Positions 11,501 to 21,794 of a stretch of 64,000 nt of DNA are shown here, piece after piece; position 1 is the stretch's first letter, and each line of letters begins with the position of its first letter. Below the pieces are notes generated by a model that made no database searches, was not told where the DNA came from, and worked only from the letters and a program-made list of their open reading frames with translations. This DNA is from Rhynchopus sp. YZ270_cl-10 (Eukaryota; Euglenozoa; Diplonemea; Diplonemida; Diplonemidae): the NCBI GenBank assembly GCA_964035575.1, contig OZ037916.1, forward strand, positions 186,001 to 250,000, read 5' to 3'. Made by a program: the position numbers and the translations under genes.

Positions 11501-13039
11501 GTAACTACTACACCACAGCAGAGGACCTACTCTGGGAAGCACACCTGAGGAAGATACGAGAGCACGTCGAATTCGATGCAGCAGCCCTGTACGAACGTGC
11601 ACGTCGACAACTGGAGACCCCAGCAGAGTGTGCAATGCATTCAAGCGATACGAAACTGACTTGGTTACGGTCGGCGAAGGCCACAGTGGAACAGACGAAG
11701 ATGTACCGCCACGACCAACCAGCGATGTCCCAGACACACTACCCGGTGGCACCCTGGCGCTGGAAGGAGGTCCTCCCCAAGGTCGACATCCGGCCCTACG
11801 TGGCTGGCTTCAAGAAGGGCACGCAGACGGACGCAGAGGCGAGAAGCTTGACAGAGCAGACCATCGCAGAGCTGCCACCAGCGGACCTTCACGTCTACAC
11901 AGACGGGTCGGTGGAAGGCGGACGAGGCCACGGGGGTGCAGGCATTGTGGTCTACCCGGGAGACAGCGACAAAGAAGTAGCGACAGCCAACGTCGGAGCA
12001 GGGCGGATGAGCATATCGTACACCGCCGAGCTGGTGGCCATCAGAGAGGCACTTCCGATGGTGGAGGAACTACACCGCACGGACCACAAACACAACACGG
12101 TGGTAATCCTTACAGACAGCCAGTCAGCACTACGTGCATTGGAGACAGGTCCGGTGAGGGCTACGGGACTTCTCTGCGACGTGTGGTCGGCACTACACCG
12201 GGCTACAACCAAGGTGCGGGTGATCATGCAGTACATCCCGTCACATGTGGGGGTGAGTGGAAATGAGGAAGCGGACCACGAAGCCAAGTTAGGTACGGCC
12301 ACGTACCAAGCAGAACGGGCATCACAAAAAGGCCGCCTACAAGAGGAACCACTCACGCTCCTGGCGTGCAAAGCGGCGATACGCGCAGTCTGCTCCAGCT
12401 ACACACCGCAACCGGTGAGCGAACTCTACAGCACGATCACGGCGGACACCCCGAAGGGAGTGGCGCGACCCAAGCTGAGCACACCGGAGCTCACGCGGTG
12501 GGGAGCAGTGCAGATGAGACTGCTGCGGACAGAGCGCCACCCTGCGCTGTTCGACTACATGGGCAGCAACGACGTGGCACGCTGCAACAACTGCACGGCA
12601 AAAGCAAAGGCGACACTGAAGCACATGTTCAAAGTGTGTTCAGCCACCAAGGCACTAAGGACAGACCTACTGCCAAACAAGTCGCTCAAGTTCTTACTGC
12701 TAGAGCAACCCCAATTGTGCCTGAAGTACATCAGCGCAGCAAAACTGACAGAGGCCAGCCTGCCTGAACTCGTGCGGAGCAACACCTGCTGAGGAGACGC
12801 CGGCCAAAACTTGAAACAATAAAGAAAAGAAAATAAAAACTGCGAACACAAAGCAAGCCCAGGACGTACCTGCGGCACCACGACCAGCGCAACTGACGGT
12901 TGCGAAGACAAAACATGTGCGGAACGCCGTCTTCTACGAAGACGTGTGTTACACTTTCAAACATACTTTTTACTTTTCAAAAAAAAAAAAAAACAACAAA
13001 AAAAAAACAAAGAAAAAACAAAAAAATACAAAAAAAAAA

Positions 13040-13071
<32 letters not shown>
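8521..13071 (+). mobile_element. Non-LTR retrotransposon (I/Ingi-like), apparently full coding length
   Basis: Surrounds the polyprotein. About 210 bp lie between the AT-rich flank and the ATG. The 3' side has CAATAAAGAAAAG soon after the stop and ends in long A-rich tracts (12979-13071). I could not define the exact 5' end or a target duplication, so both ends are approximate. Confidence 0.75.
8731..12792 (+). CDS. LINE polyprotein: AP endonuclease, reverse transcriptase, RNase H, zinc knuckle
   Basis: 1353-aa uninterrupted frame from the first ATG (the frame opens earlier at a GTG, and a later in-frame ATG could also serve). Order: apurinic-like endonuclease about residues 76-298 (LRCMSWNAGGLT, GDINAHHQAW, SDHLP); reverse transcriptase about 555-820 (SYRPIALTSTVSKVMEHV, GVPQGTVLSPLLFN, catalytic FADD); RNase H about 1052-1190 (VYTDGS, TAELVAI, TDSQSAL, SHVGVSGNEEAD); C-terminal CNNC...H...C knuckle near 1285-1305. 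It nicks DNA and copies its own RNA into the site (target-primed reverse transcription). EN-RT-RNH order puts it in the I/Ingi-like group of non-LTR elements. It is the only long convincing frame on the plus strand and is GC-rich. No internal stop seen, so it may be competent. Confidence 0.93.
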   Translation: MLDSVLLLLLPFLLPYKWKTHAHPRMPHQHHSGRPNTDPTLDKTSSTIKSNQLLEDGIEPEPGPEPEPEQGPEPRTLRCMSWNAGGLTGPKKGELKQVLEKEKYDVVHLQELMAAQTGKLNFDGYRTFLRVRTVARKKDTSETHGGGIATLVKKNLRATEQPFEAWETTERLDVIVEGVLFTNVYRPSGVGLQKGDQREDDFATQDLPTGEGCVIAGDINAHHQAWSQAKIPNQTGTDLHDWALGNNMRCWNKKEATRIQRGTKTSPDVVFADRDWADPIWQTRETLNSDHLPIEFEVQANAQTPPTHPEVKLKKELWNWKKANWAGFTKEMERSSPDAMKWGSISTAAAKWAGMVKNIARRHIPRGKARKKKRRWCNGAVKKAQKQRDRELRRQQKEETLTVADGDALTELRRQTANAIRKAKREVWEDKCTKAVATSGAFRLLRELDGRADKAQSYPIKVKKEGQQEKQQLSTNKEKADALGEHYCSVSDGTGLPDAEQQTTAGSQGAEAPLTLEELDAALNVLEAGKSPGADGIHNEMLMHLGPAAKKGLLHVMNLSWKQGQLPKEWKKAILFPIHKQGKPEEDLESYRPIALTSTVSKVMEHVLANRLLQLMEDPNEATQNLHPKQTGFRRFRSAVDNLAYITQLAKDSAAKKEVPIILTLDLDKAYDKVKRGKILERLHQHQVPERYIRWLTDYMKHRTARTTVEGTRSEEYVMREGVPQGTVLSPLLFNLVMTEVAEILEGTTAHFCIFADDLAIMCTERTLEEATAAIQKVLTLLEEHLPKLGFTISRRKTFVMPVTEKGDRADIRKAKCEVKYADGAVVNRAQTVRYLGVELDDALTMQPQLAAVKTKFLKKLSLIQLMAGRDWGCDAHMLRQVYMTYVLPTITYALAVWGPALNEAGLETLEVLHRRGARVITGCNYYTTAEDLLWEAHLRKIREHVEFDAAALYERARRQLETPAECAMHSSDTKLTWLRSAKATVEQTKMYRHDQPAMSQTHYPVAPWRWKEVLPKVDIRPYVAGFKKGTQTDAEARSLTEQTIAELPPADLHVYTDGSVEGGRGHGGAGIVVYPGDSDKEVATANVGAGRMSISYTAELVAIREALPMVEELHRTDHKHNTVVILTDSQSALRALETGPVRATGLLCDVWSALHRATTKVRVIMQYIPSHVGVSGNEEADHEAKLGTATYQAERASQKGRLQEEPLTLLACKAAIRAVCSSYTPQPVSELYSTITADTPKGVARPKLSTPELTRWGAVQMRLLRTERHPALFDYMGSNDVARCNNCTAKAKATLKHMFKVCSATKALRTDLLPNKSLKFLLLEQPQLCLKYISAAKLTEASLPELVRSNTC

Positions 13072-13072
<1 letters not shown>

Positions 13073-14735
13073 ATATCATTTTTTTTCCTTTTAATTTATA
13101 AGGTGCCCAGGCCCCGGGGGGCTTGGGTGCACTTTATAAATTTTTTATTTTTATCATATTTTCTTTTTCTTTTTGACTCCGTGGTTAACCTCGTGTGAGG
13201 TTGCGCGGAGTTCGCAGTCAGGCCAGGGAGCCACGTAACAAGGCTCGACTGCCACATAGTGGGGGGAGATCTGTGCAGCCTGTATGTTCCCCCCGATTTT
13301 CGTGGTAAATGGGGAGGCGCTTCCGTTTAACGGCAACCCACAAGAGTAGAACAACAACCAAACTTTTGAGAAACAGACGCCAATGAGACCTTGAGTCTCT
13401 CTTCTTACTTGTGTGCTACAGACAAACATGACAACGCTAACCACGACTGCCACGGCAGAGCGGGGTCCCTAACGGTTCACTGGGGGGGATCCACATAGAT
13501 AAAGAAAACAAAAAATACGAAAGCAAGGAAGAAAACCAGTAAAAAAAAAAAAAAAAAAAAAAAAAAATGGGGTGTGTTGTGGAAAACTCGGCGCGATTTT
13601 CGAAACCACCATAGCATCCTGGCGATTTTCTGGAGGTGCTGATGTGACGATGCCTGGTGCGATCGACGACGTGTTGTCGTCTGTGCATTATGTGTTCCTT
13701 CCGCACTGCTCTGATGACGACGACGATGCGTGGGAGCCTGTGGACGACTACGAGCTGGAACATGCCGAGGCCGCCCGAGCGAATGGTTATCGAGCCTGCC
13801 GAGACTACGTCCAATAACGCGATCGAGCAGATGGTGCTGGACGAAGAGGACAGCCCCACTGTTTAAAAGTTTCAGATGCAGGCATCCCAGTGGGTCCAGC
13901 GTACGAAGAGCGTTTTAGCATACCTGCAGAAGAGCAGAATGCTGGCGTGTTGTAGATTATATTTTTTTCAGAGTGGAGTTCCACAGCACACCCGGTTTTT
14001 TTCCCGATAGCAATTACTTGTTTTCTCGTGTGAACTCCACGCATTTTTTTGATAATCTGTTGGTGTAGTGTAGCTGCCATTCAGACAGACTTTTTTTTTT
14101 TTTTTTTTTCACTGTAACCTACCATGGTAGGCGACTTTTCGCTATATATTTTTTTTCTCTTCTTCTTTCTTGTTTTCTAGCCCTGGCCAATTCGTGTTGT
14201 TCTGTGTGGGCTAGCCGGGTCGGATGATCCGACAACTGCCTTTTTTACTCAGCATACGAAATACCGTTGGTATGTTATGGTGTAACAATTTGATAGGGTA
14301 ACTTCGGAAGAAAAGAGAAAAGAAAAGAAAGAAACTTGAAAGATGAACGTGCCTCACATCTCACAGAGCACGTCAAAAAAAAAAAGTCCTCAGCATTCAA
14401 ATGAAAGCCGAGCAAAATATAAAAAATTAGTTTCAGTACTGAAGAAAAATTTGGTAAGATGAACGTAAGCCTCTCAGTGCTCAGTCATCTAAAAAAAACT
14501 AGGTCTTGAACGGTACAAACGACTGAACCGGATGCCGGTAGACCATTAGGGGGAAAGTCATGGTAACAAAGAAGCCGGTGTTGAAAGAAGGGATAGGCTA
14601 TTACATCCTAAAAAGCGCCCTCATTAATTTTTTAAATTTTTTTGCGGTTTATTCTTCCTTTTTCGTGCTGACTGATATTTGCATAAAAAGCGAAGAATCC
14701 GCAAAATTTTGGGGCGAACATCAAAAAAAGAAAAG

Positions 14736-14770
14736 TTTGTAAGATGACCCTAAGCCTCTCGTGCTTAGTC
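14736..14770 (+). repeat. Family-1 hairpin repeat, stem CTAAGC/GCTTAG
   Basis: TTGTAAGATGACC then CTAAGC, 7-nt loop CTCTCGT, GCTTAG. This is close to the family consensus. Other plus-strand copies or relatives: 7939, 14451, 17029, 21151, 27053, 35998, 37840, 46102. Confidence 0.7.
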
Positions 14771-16372
14771 TGATTAGATTACTTAATGTTTTGACCATTA
14801 GTTATTCTCGTGCTTAATCACCTTAAATTTAAGACTTACTATCATGGGATAAACCACAATTTTTCTTCACAGGATTCCGAAACGAACCTCAATAAAGAAA
14901 AGCAATGGCTATTGATGCAGGCACACCTCCGACTGACCCACTGTACGATGCCAGCCATCCAGATGAAAGCACAAAAAAAAAAAAAAAAATACACAACAAC
15001 AACAACAACCAAAGACCTTACGAATATGATTCTCTCATGCACACCCATCTTTTTCTTCTCAGAACCAACACAGAAACGTCACAAAACACTGTCCTTCCTT
15101 CCTCTTCTCTCTCGTCCACTTGGCTTGTTAGGGTGTAGCCGTACGGATCAATGAAAGATGCTCAGAGGGAGGAGGAGACGTGCAGGAACGACCCCTTTTT
15201 GGTAGTGAGAACGGGTATGGGGTATGGGGGTGTGCACAATTCGGCATCTAGAGAGGGGGGGAAAAAGGGTGGTGATGATCGAAATACCAAAAAACCTTGG
15301 TTGTTTACCCCCTCTAGTGTTGTGGTACTCATTGTGAAGCTTTTGGTATTTTGCTTTGTGCTCTTTGGTTTGTGTTTTTTAAAGTGACTCAAGGGGAGGA
15401 GTAAACGGGTAGTATCGTGTCGGGAAATGTGCCCTTGATTTGGGGGGGAAATGACAAAAAAAAAAAAGACTGTATGAATAGGTTGAGGGGAAAATTTGGT
15501 GATGTAGGATTTCGCGATTGAGGATAGGGAGGTGTTAAGTGTTAGTTAGTAATGAAAAAAAGACCAAAAACAACCGCAGCCCCTCAGAGAGGGGATGGAA
15601 GAAAAAAAAAAAAAGAATAGTTTGAAAACGTGCTAAAAACGCAGCTCGGTCGTGATTACAAAAAAAATTTTTTTTTGAATGTGCTTCTTGTGTACACATC
15701 TTGAAAGAAAATTCGAAAAAAGACGCTTAGACGCATCTCTAAACAGAGTGGAGGCAAGAAAAGAAAAGGGAACGCTGTGTGTGTGGGGTCTCAATGGACA
15801 TGCACACGCACAACGAGCGTCGCCTTCCACCAAAAAATTCACCAAAAAAAGAAAAGGAAGTTTACCTGGATGGGAGAAAAAGGGAGAAACGCTCTTATGT
15901 TGCTATTTCAAAGTTGAAGCAAAGGCATAACGGCATAATAGGGCTGTACGCGTTGTCAACAACTTTGTTGCAATATTTAAAAACAAACCGTGTGTGAATA
16001 AAATTAAAAAAAAAACGTCAAATGCTAGATTTACTAATGTTGACAAATTTGTCAAAAGTGCATGACGCCGTCAAAAGCACTTTTTTTTCAATGTTGGGAG
16101 GAATTGAGACCATTTTTTTGAAAACTTGGTTATATTTAGTGTAACCCACCCTAGAATGTGCTCCACTATACTGCAACATTTTTTTTTTTTTTTTTTTGCG
16201 TTTTATTTATTTCGTTATTTTGACAAATCGCCCTAATAAAAAACCCACCTTTTGGGAGATTTTTTTTTTTTTGGCATTCTCAACATTAGTACAAAGGCGG
16301 TAATTAGTTCCGTACACGGGGTGTCAGCAATGATAGCAACAAAAGGAAAAAAATATAGTTACGAAGTAAGAT

Positions 16373-16478
16373 CCACCTGATTTTGCCCCCAAAAAAAAAC
16401 CGGCTTTTGGCCCTATCCGGTCTATCCTTGCCCTATCCGGCCCTATCCGCGCCTATCCGCGGGGTAAAAATCAGGTGG
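16373..16478. mobile_element. Short MITE, TIR CCACCTGATTTT
   Basis: 106 bp. CCACCTGATTTTGCCCCC pairs with GGGGTAAAAATCAGGTGG. AAGAT flanks both sides (16368-16372 and 16479-16483), a 5-bp target duplication. The centre is an array of CCTATCCG-type units. It is a deletion relative of the 1101-1556 element. Confidence 0.75.
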
Positions 16479-16542
16479 AAGATCACTTAGATGGGAAAAA
16501 AAAAAAGAGCGTTTTGCTGGAAACTCAAAACAGAGAAAGAGT

Positions 16543-16584
16543 TGGTAAGATGATCATCTAATCTGATATCGATTAGTCACCTTA
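16543..16584 (+). repeat. Family-1 hairpin repeat, stem CTAATC/GATTAG
   Basis: GGTAAGATGAT then CTAATC, loop TGATATC, GATTAG, TCACC. The stem sequence differs from other copies but both sides change together, keeping the pairing. Confidence 0.7.
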
Positions 16585-17313
16585 ATAACCAACATCGCAG
16601 CATTTCCCCCTTTCAGCTATGTCTCTCATAAAGGATGTTGGTGAAAGAGAAGGGTAGGGTAGAAGCAGGCAAAAATGCCAGCGAAAAAAAAAAAAAAAAA
16701 AAAAAAACTAGAGAACGAGAGAGAAAAAAGAGGGGGGTAAAACTACTTTTGAAAAAAGATGTGGTGCAAACGCCTCACCGTACATCGGAGGAAGCATGGT
16801 TGCTAGAAAAAAAAAAAAAAGTGAAGTTGATAGTGCAAACGCCTCTGGGACGCAGGCATTGACACTCCGCAGGGTTATATTAAAAAAAAGTTTCATGTAC
16901 TTTCTAAGAGAAAGCACGAAAAAGAAAAAAGATAGCATTAAAATTCTGTCAACAGGAGCCGTTAGGGTGTGTCCAACATTGAGTGGGGGATGGGGGATGG
17001 GGGGGGAAAAAAAAAAAAAGGAAAATTTTAATAAGATGAACCTAAGCCTCATGTGCAGTCACCTCGAAAAAATTGTAAGATGAATGTGCCTCTCAGCCTC
17101 TCATGCACACACACACATTTTTATCACTTTATCGTTCAAGACTATCATGGGATGACAGCAACATTTTTTTCCGCAGAATCCATAAAAGCACTGATGAGAA
17201 ATGAAATATCACGAGTTGAGGGGTGGTTTGAGTTGGGGAATTACCCATATTGTCGGGCTTTTTTTCTTCTTCTTATCTGTTGGAAGTACGCGCAGCTACC
17301 ACAATCCTTCACA

Positions 17314-18453
17314 CAGGCTTCGCGCTAACTTTTGGAAAAAAATCTGAAAAATCGTGTTTCGGGACCAAAAAAACGCACCTCAAATAGTTGTGCCTCAGGG
17401 GGTGAAAAAACAGTGTTTTGTGGCATTTCCGAGCCAATCCCGCGCTGTGGTGGGGCATATTCGGGAAAATGGACAAAATTTTAGTGACTTAAATTTTCAC
17501 AAAATATGAACCCATCCTCTTAAACAAGGGGCATTTTCAGGTCTGAAAACCCAAATTCAGATGAAATTGTGGTGTTTTGACTGGGACAGGTAGCGCCGCA
17601 GGCGCACGGTACCCAACTTTTGTCTTTTTATTTTTCCCTTTTTTCTGCTTTCTTTTGATTGCACGAGCCGATTGCTCTCCACGGTGGGGTCACATGTGTG
17701 CGCAAAACACTCTAAAGTACTCTTACTCTGAACGATGAGATTCCTCTGGTTTTAGTAAGGAAACCCCTGTTCGCAAAAAGTGCGTAAATTTCCTGTGGCT
17801 TTTTCCCGCCAAGAGGTCGTTTGGTTGCATTTCCGAACCAATCCCGGATTGTGGTGGGGGATGTACGGAAAAATGGACAAAAATGCAGCGACTTAAAATT
17901 TGACAAAACATGAGCCCATACTCGTAAACAAGGGTTATTTTCAGGTCTGAAAACCCAACGTACTGAAGAAGCTATCGGTAACGTAGTGATGGCGGTGGGG
18001 TTTCAGTGACCACAGAGAAGAGTGAGAAAACCCAGGACGGTTATGGCCTCGGAGGGGGTGTGCCCCATGGCGTCCTAATCAATCTTTATTCGTGAGTGAG
18101 GGGGGATCATCCTCAGGGGGGATGTGGAGTCGTACTCAAAATAAAATGAACTGTACATAAGTACATCATGTTTAAACATAAAGGAGGGTAGGAACAGGTA
18201 GCGCCGCAGGCGCACGGTACCCAACTTTTTTCTTTTTTTCTTTTCCCTCTTCTCTGCTTTCTTTTGATCGCGCGAGCCGATTGCTCTCCACGGTGGGGTC
18301 ACATGTGTGTGTGAAAACACGCTAAAGTACCCTTACTATGAAATATGAGATTCTCTGGTTTTCTTAAGGAAACCCCGGTTTGCAAAAAAAAAAACGCACC
18401 ACAAAAATATCCAAAAATCCCGGGACAAAGGACAGAAGTTAGCGCAAAGCCTG
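17314..18453. mobile_element. hAT-like non-autonomous element with 8-bp TSD CCTTCACA
   Basis: Starts CAGGCTTCGCGCTAACTTTT and ends with the inverted match (AGTTAGCGCAAAGCCTG). Flanked by CCTTCACA at 17306-17313 and 18454-18461, a perfect 8-bp duplication. The body is made of two alternating direct repeats: one near 17430-17590 and 17836-17955 (GACTTAAATTTTCACAAAAT and relatives), the other at 17588-17790 and 18198-18400 (AGGTAGCGCCGCAGGCGCAC). No transposase. Its right end lies about 40 bp from the stop codon of the next gene. Confidence 0.87.
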
Positions 18454-18491
18454 CCTTCACAATTCCTTTTTTTTTTTTGCAAAGTACAACC

Positions 18492-18905
18492 TCATTCCTC
18501 ACTCTTCTCCTCCTTCTCCTCTTCCTCATCTTTCTCTTTAGGAAGGTCAAAGCTTACCTTTTGTGTGACAATCTCAACTTCAATCCAATCTTCAAAGTCG
18601 TCATCCATTAGTTCCTTTGAAATGACTTTAACACGCTCGGACGCAGAGAAGGGCGTGCCGGTGTAGATTACCTTCAGGGGAACGTCCTTTTTGACGAAGG
18701 TAGCCTGTTTCTTTGCAGATGACATCCGTTTCTTAAGGGCCCGTCTGCTTCCGGTGCTGTCCATGCACTTCTGCAACATCCTCTCCATCACCTCGACACT
18801 CTCGTTCTCTGCAGACAGTACTCTACCCGCAGCAGGGTCCATCCTGCTTGCGAAGGGCTTGCTTGCTGCACCATTTCTATCTTCAGCAGAGTTGACGGCA
18901 CCCAT
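18492..18905 (-). CDS. Small charged protein, MG-start, paralogue of the 21522-21794 gene
   Basis: 137 aa from ATG to TGA. Not a family I recognise. It starts MGAVNSAED, with Gly2 and Ser6, which fits an N-myristoylation signal, so membrane attachment is possible. Residues 41-61 read ERMLQKCMDSTGSRRALKKRM. The 90-aa protein at 21522-21794 has DRMVEKCMGSTRTRREMRIRM at the same distance from its N terminus, so the two are related. The C terminus is a run of Glu/Asp/Lys after residue 120, absent from the paralogue. Minus strand, like its neighbours, and just upstream of the end of a hAT-like insertion. Confidence 0.7.
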   Translation of the reverse strand: MGAVNSAEDRNGAASKPFASRMDPAAGRVLSAENESVEVMERMLQKCMDSTGSRRALKKRMSSAKKQATFVKKDVPLKVIYTGTPFSASERVKVISKELMDDDFEDWIEVEIVTQKVSFDLPKEKDEEEEKEEKSEE

Positions 18906-21521
18906 TTGAAAAAAGGAGAAAAGAAAAAAAAAGGGTGCTTTTGCTCAACTCAACGGGGAGAGGGAGAGGGGAAATAAAGGAGGTAAGATTAAAAAAAAGG
19001 TGTTGTCGGAATATAGGGGGGAAAAGGGGAGGGATGTAGGATGTGGTATTCTGGGTGTTGTGGAGTTTCGTAGAGTTGAGGGAGGGGGAGAGGAAAAGGT
19101 TGTTTCATATACATTCTTTTTCTAATGAAAAGAAGGTACAGAGGGTGCTAAAGAAGTACCCTTGCTTTTTTTTGTTTGTGTTTGTTGTGGTTAGGGAGGG
19201 AGGGGGAGAGGAAAAGGAGAATTAGGGGAGAAGGAGGATGGGGAGACGTTTTTTTTTCCGGTGTGTACGAGGCAAGGTTTTGCGAGAGTAAAGAATAAGA
19301 AAGATAAAAAAGATAAAAAGAAAGTGAATTTAGTGTTCCTGAGATGACTCACTGTAGACATGAATCACATTGCATTTTGTACAATGGAACAAATCTCTTC
19401 GTCACTCAAATGAACGGGAAGGGATCCCCTGAAGAGATGAGCCTCTGCACGCACTCTGACACTCTGCACACATACACATTTTAGGACAAATGACCCACTA
19501 TTAGGAACCGTCCATAACTGCTTTTTCAACACACATGTATTTACCACTACCGTTCACGAAAAGCCTTGTTCAGGACAAATTTAAAAAAAAAAAGCGAAGC
19601 TGCAAAAAAGACATTGTACACCAGAAACGTAAACGCACATATTGGCATTAAAGAGAGAGAGAGAGGAAATGGCATGAAAGAACCCCTCGCAATGAGGGGT
19701 AAGAATCGTGGTTTGTAGTCAGTCTGAGTCAGACTGATTTTTGGGACAGGCCGAGGATCGGACACTTCTCGCACTCCTCGCTCTCGAGTGTGAGAAGGGT
19801 GCGAGATGAGTCAGTCTGACTCAGACTGAAGGCTGACTACAACCCATGAATCACACCGTTCAGTCTGTTTCACCCAGCGACATTGCGTGGAGAGAAAGGG
19901 GCTGACGGTGGCGGGAACAAAACAAAACAAAACAAAAAAAAAATTGACTTGAAATACAGCCCGCTCGTGGCGGTGTTCCCTTGGTACATAACCGGTGTAC
20001 CGAGGGACTCCGACTATGCAGTTCTACAACCATTTCGTGATTTTTGAAAGATGAATATGCCTTTCATCGAACTGAAAGATCGGTGGGGGTTATTTTATTT
20101 TTTTGAAAAATTGTTTGGAGTAGTGTAGTTGCCTCGGTTGTGTTGCCACAGTTGTGCAATATCCACTGTTTTTTTTTTGATCAAATAGAACTGAAAGATC
20201 TGAGAAAAGATCGGTGGGAGGGGGGAATCGAAGAAATCAACACAACATAGTTAAGTTGAAAGCGCAAAAGAAGTGGTAGTTGAAACCGTGCTAAAAAACG
20301 CAGCTCGATCGTGCTCATTTTTTGAGAGTGCAATACTGTCTAGAGCTAGCTAGAGGTCTTGCTTAGGTTCTCTGAACAGTTTAAAAAAAAAATTGTGTGT
20401 ATTTGGTTTGTTGAACAGACAGTGTTTTCTCACCGCCAGTAATGTACAAACAGTGCCAAAATCAGAGATTAAGTTGGCGGGTTTCCGGGTTTTGGGGGTA
20501 GAAAAAAAGAGAGAAGTGAAAGTGCAAAACGCCTCACCGTGCATCGGCGGACGCAGTGCACTGGAAAATAATAGATTACTCACCCAGTATAATATTGGAG
20601 GGGGGGAAAAAACTGATCCTACATACCCACAAAGAGATTTAATGAAAGCTGTGTGTGGGGTTTTAAAAAAAAACTCAAAAGTGAAGTTTGATAGTTGCAA
20701 ACGCCTTTAGCGGACGCAGGGCACTGACGTGGGTTATCAAACCCCGGGGAGTGTTGCATTGTTGGGGGTAGCGCTTACCTGGAGGAAAACTGTAAGCTAC
20801 ACAATCATTTCCCCCCCATCCTGATCTGGATGGGAGGTATCACATGGGTTTAAAGTTTCAAGAAAATTGAAAAAAATCAAAAAAAAATCAAAAACAAAGT
20901 GTGATGCAGTGTTTGGAGCTTTGGTTGAGGACATATGTGGCTGCCTCAATCAGGTGACATAGCATCGACGGGAAGGGAAGGTTGTTTGAGCACAAAGAAA
21001 CAAAACTTATAAGATGGATGTGCCTAGCGCTATCGTGCGGGAACACGGTGAGACAGACGCACCAAAAAAAAAGCTTGAAAATATGAATGTACCTCACGGG
21101 GGGGAAGGAAAGAATAATATTATTATAAAAGAGAGCGTCAAAAAAAAATCTTCGTAAAAATGAACCTCAACCTCACTGTGCTCAGTCATCCTTGAAAAGA
21201 GAAAAAAACCACCCCCTACTCAGAGCAGTGGGCAGCGTTTATCTCCTTTGACACAAAATAGTCTCAGCGGTTCACGGGAAATATGGGTAAAACCCTGAGG
21301 GGGAACTGGGTTGCCCGCACCAATCACATTTTTCAAAAAAAATAGGATCGGTAAAGTTATTTCGTTCATTGTGTTCGAGGGATAATTGGTGGTACCGGAA
21401 ATACTATGTTCTCCTTTAAAGCAAGCTTAATAAGGGGGAAGTAATTTTCTAGCTGGAATAGAAACCTTTTGACACATTGCTTCGGTAGTACCTTATCTAT
21501 AAAAAAACACAGATTTTTTTA
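18906..21521. other. Intergenic with a MITE and repeat modules
   Basis: No gene seen. Holds a purine-rich strand near 18950-19245, a 140-bp MITE (19708-19847), family-3 (19945-20010), family-7 (20278-20320), family-2 (20520-20563 and 20693-20760), and a family-1 relative (21151-21192). Confidence 0.5.
19708..19847. mobile_element. 140-bp palindromic MITE with 5-bp TSD GAATC
   Basis: Ends GTGGTTTGTAGTCAG and its near inverted copy CTGACTACAACCCAT. The inner arms repeat AGTCTGAGTCAGACT, itself palindromic. Flanked by GAATC at 19703-19707 and 19848-19852. Confidence 0.75.
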
Positions 21522-21794
21522 TTAGGTCAGCCCGGAGAGAGTGTCGGAGTCTCGTTTCCCCTTGAGTGATTTGAGTGCGACCACCCTGCCTTTGTTTCGT
21601 GTTTTGTCAGAGCCCAACATCCGAATCCTCATTTCCCTACGTGTCCGTGTACTCCCCATACACTTCTCGACCATCCTATCCAAGTCGTCATCCCTCTGAG
21701 CAAGTGACGTCCGCAGCCCTGCCAAAGGCTTCTCACAGTCAGCCCCATCCACCTCCAGGTCCACCTCCACGTTGTTCGACTGTGCAGTACCCAT
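21522..21794 (-). CDS. Small protein, MG-start, paralogue of the 18492-18905 gene
   Basis: 90 aa from ATG to TAA. Family not recognised. It starts MGTAQSNNVEVD, again Gly2 and Ser6 as in N-myristoylated proteins. The shared core at residues 39-59 has RM, KCM, ST, RR and RM in register with the larger paralogue. It lacks the acidic tail. The C terminus is basic (residues 63-82). The pair is about 2.6 kb apart on the same strand, which suggests an old local duplication. The conserved core supports both as real genes despite their size. Confidence 0.65.
   Translation of the reverse strand: MGTAQSNNVEVDLEVDGADCEKPLAGLRTSLAQRDDDLDRMVEKCMGSTRTRREMRIRMLGSDKTRNKGRVVALKSLKGKRDSDTLSGLT

Larger units (their letters stand above)
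13072..17313. other. Long intergenic stretch with hairpins and repeat modules
   Basis: No convincing gene. Contents: a near-perfect hairpin at 13092-13143 (AATTTATAA arms, GC-rich core); an acidic open stretch at 13650-13817 that I do not call; family-1 modules at 14451-14489 and 14736-14770; family-6 at 14916-14972; family-7 at 15620-15660; a copy of the 50-bp AACTTGGTT...CTCCACTATA repeat at 16125-16178; a MITE at 16373-16478; family-1 at 16543-16584 and 17029-17064; family-2 at 16757-16790 and 16830-16880; family-5 at 17072-17110. Confidence 0.5.

Noticed and set aside
13572-13817. Acidic frame (SDDDDDAWEPVDDYELEHAEAA) on the plus strand
   Set aside because: Looks coding in composition but is short, starts in an A run and matches nothing I know; could be a decayed gene piece. 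Not called.
18906-19250. Possible GA-rich regulatory strand
   Set aside because: Purine-rich simple sequence is common here; nothing specific to support a regulatory role.
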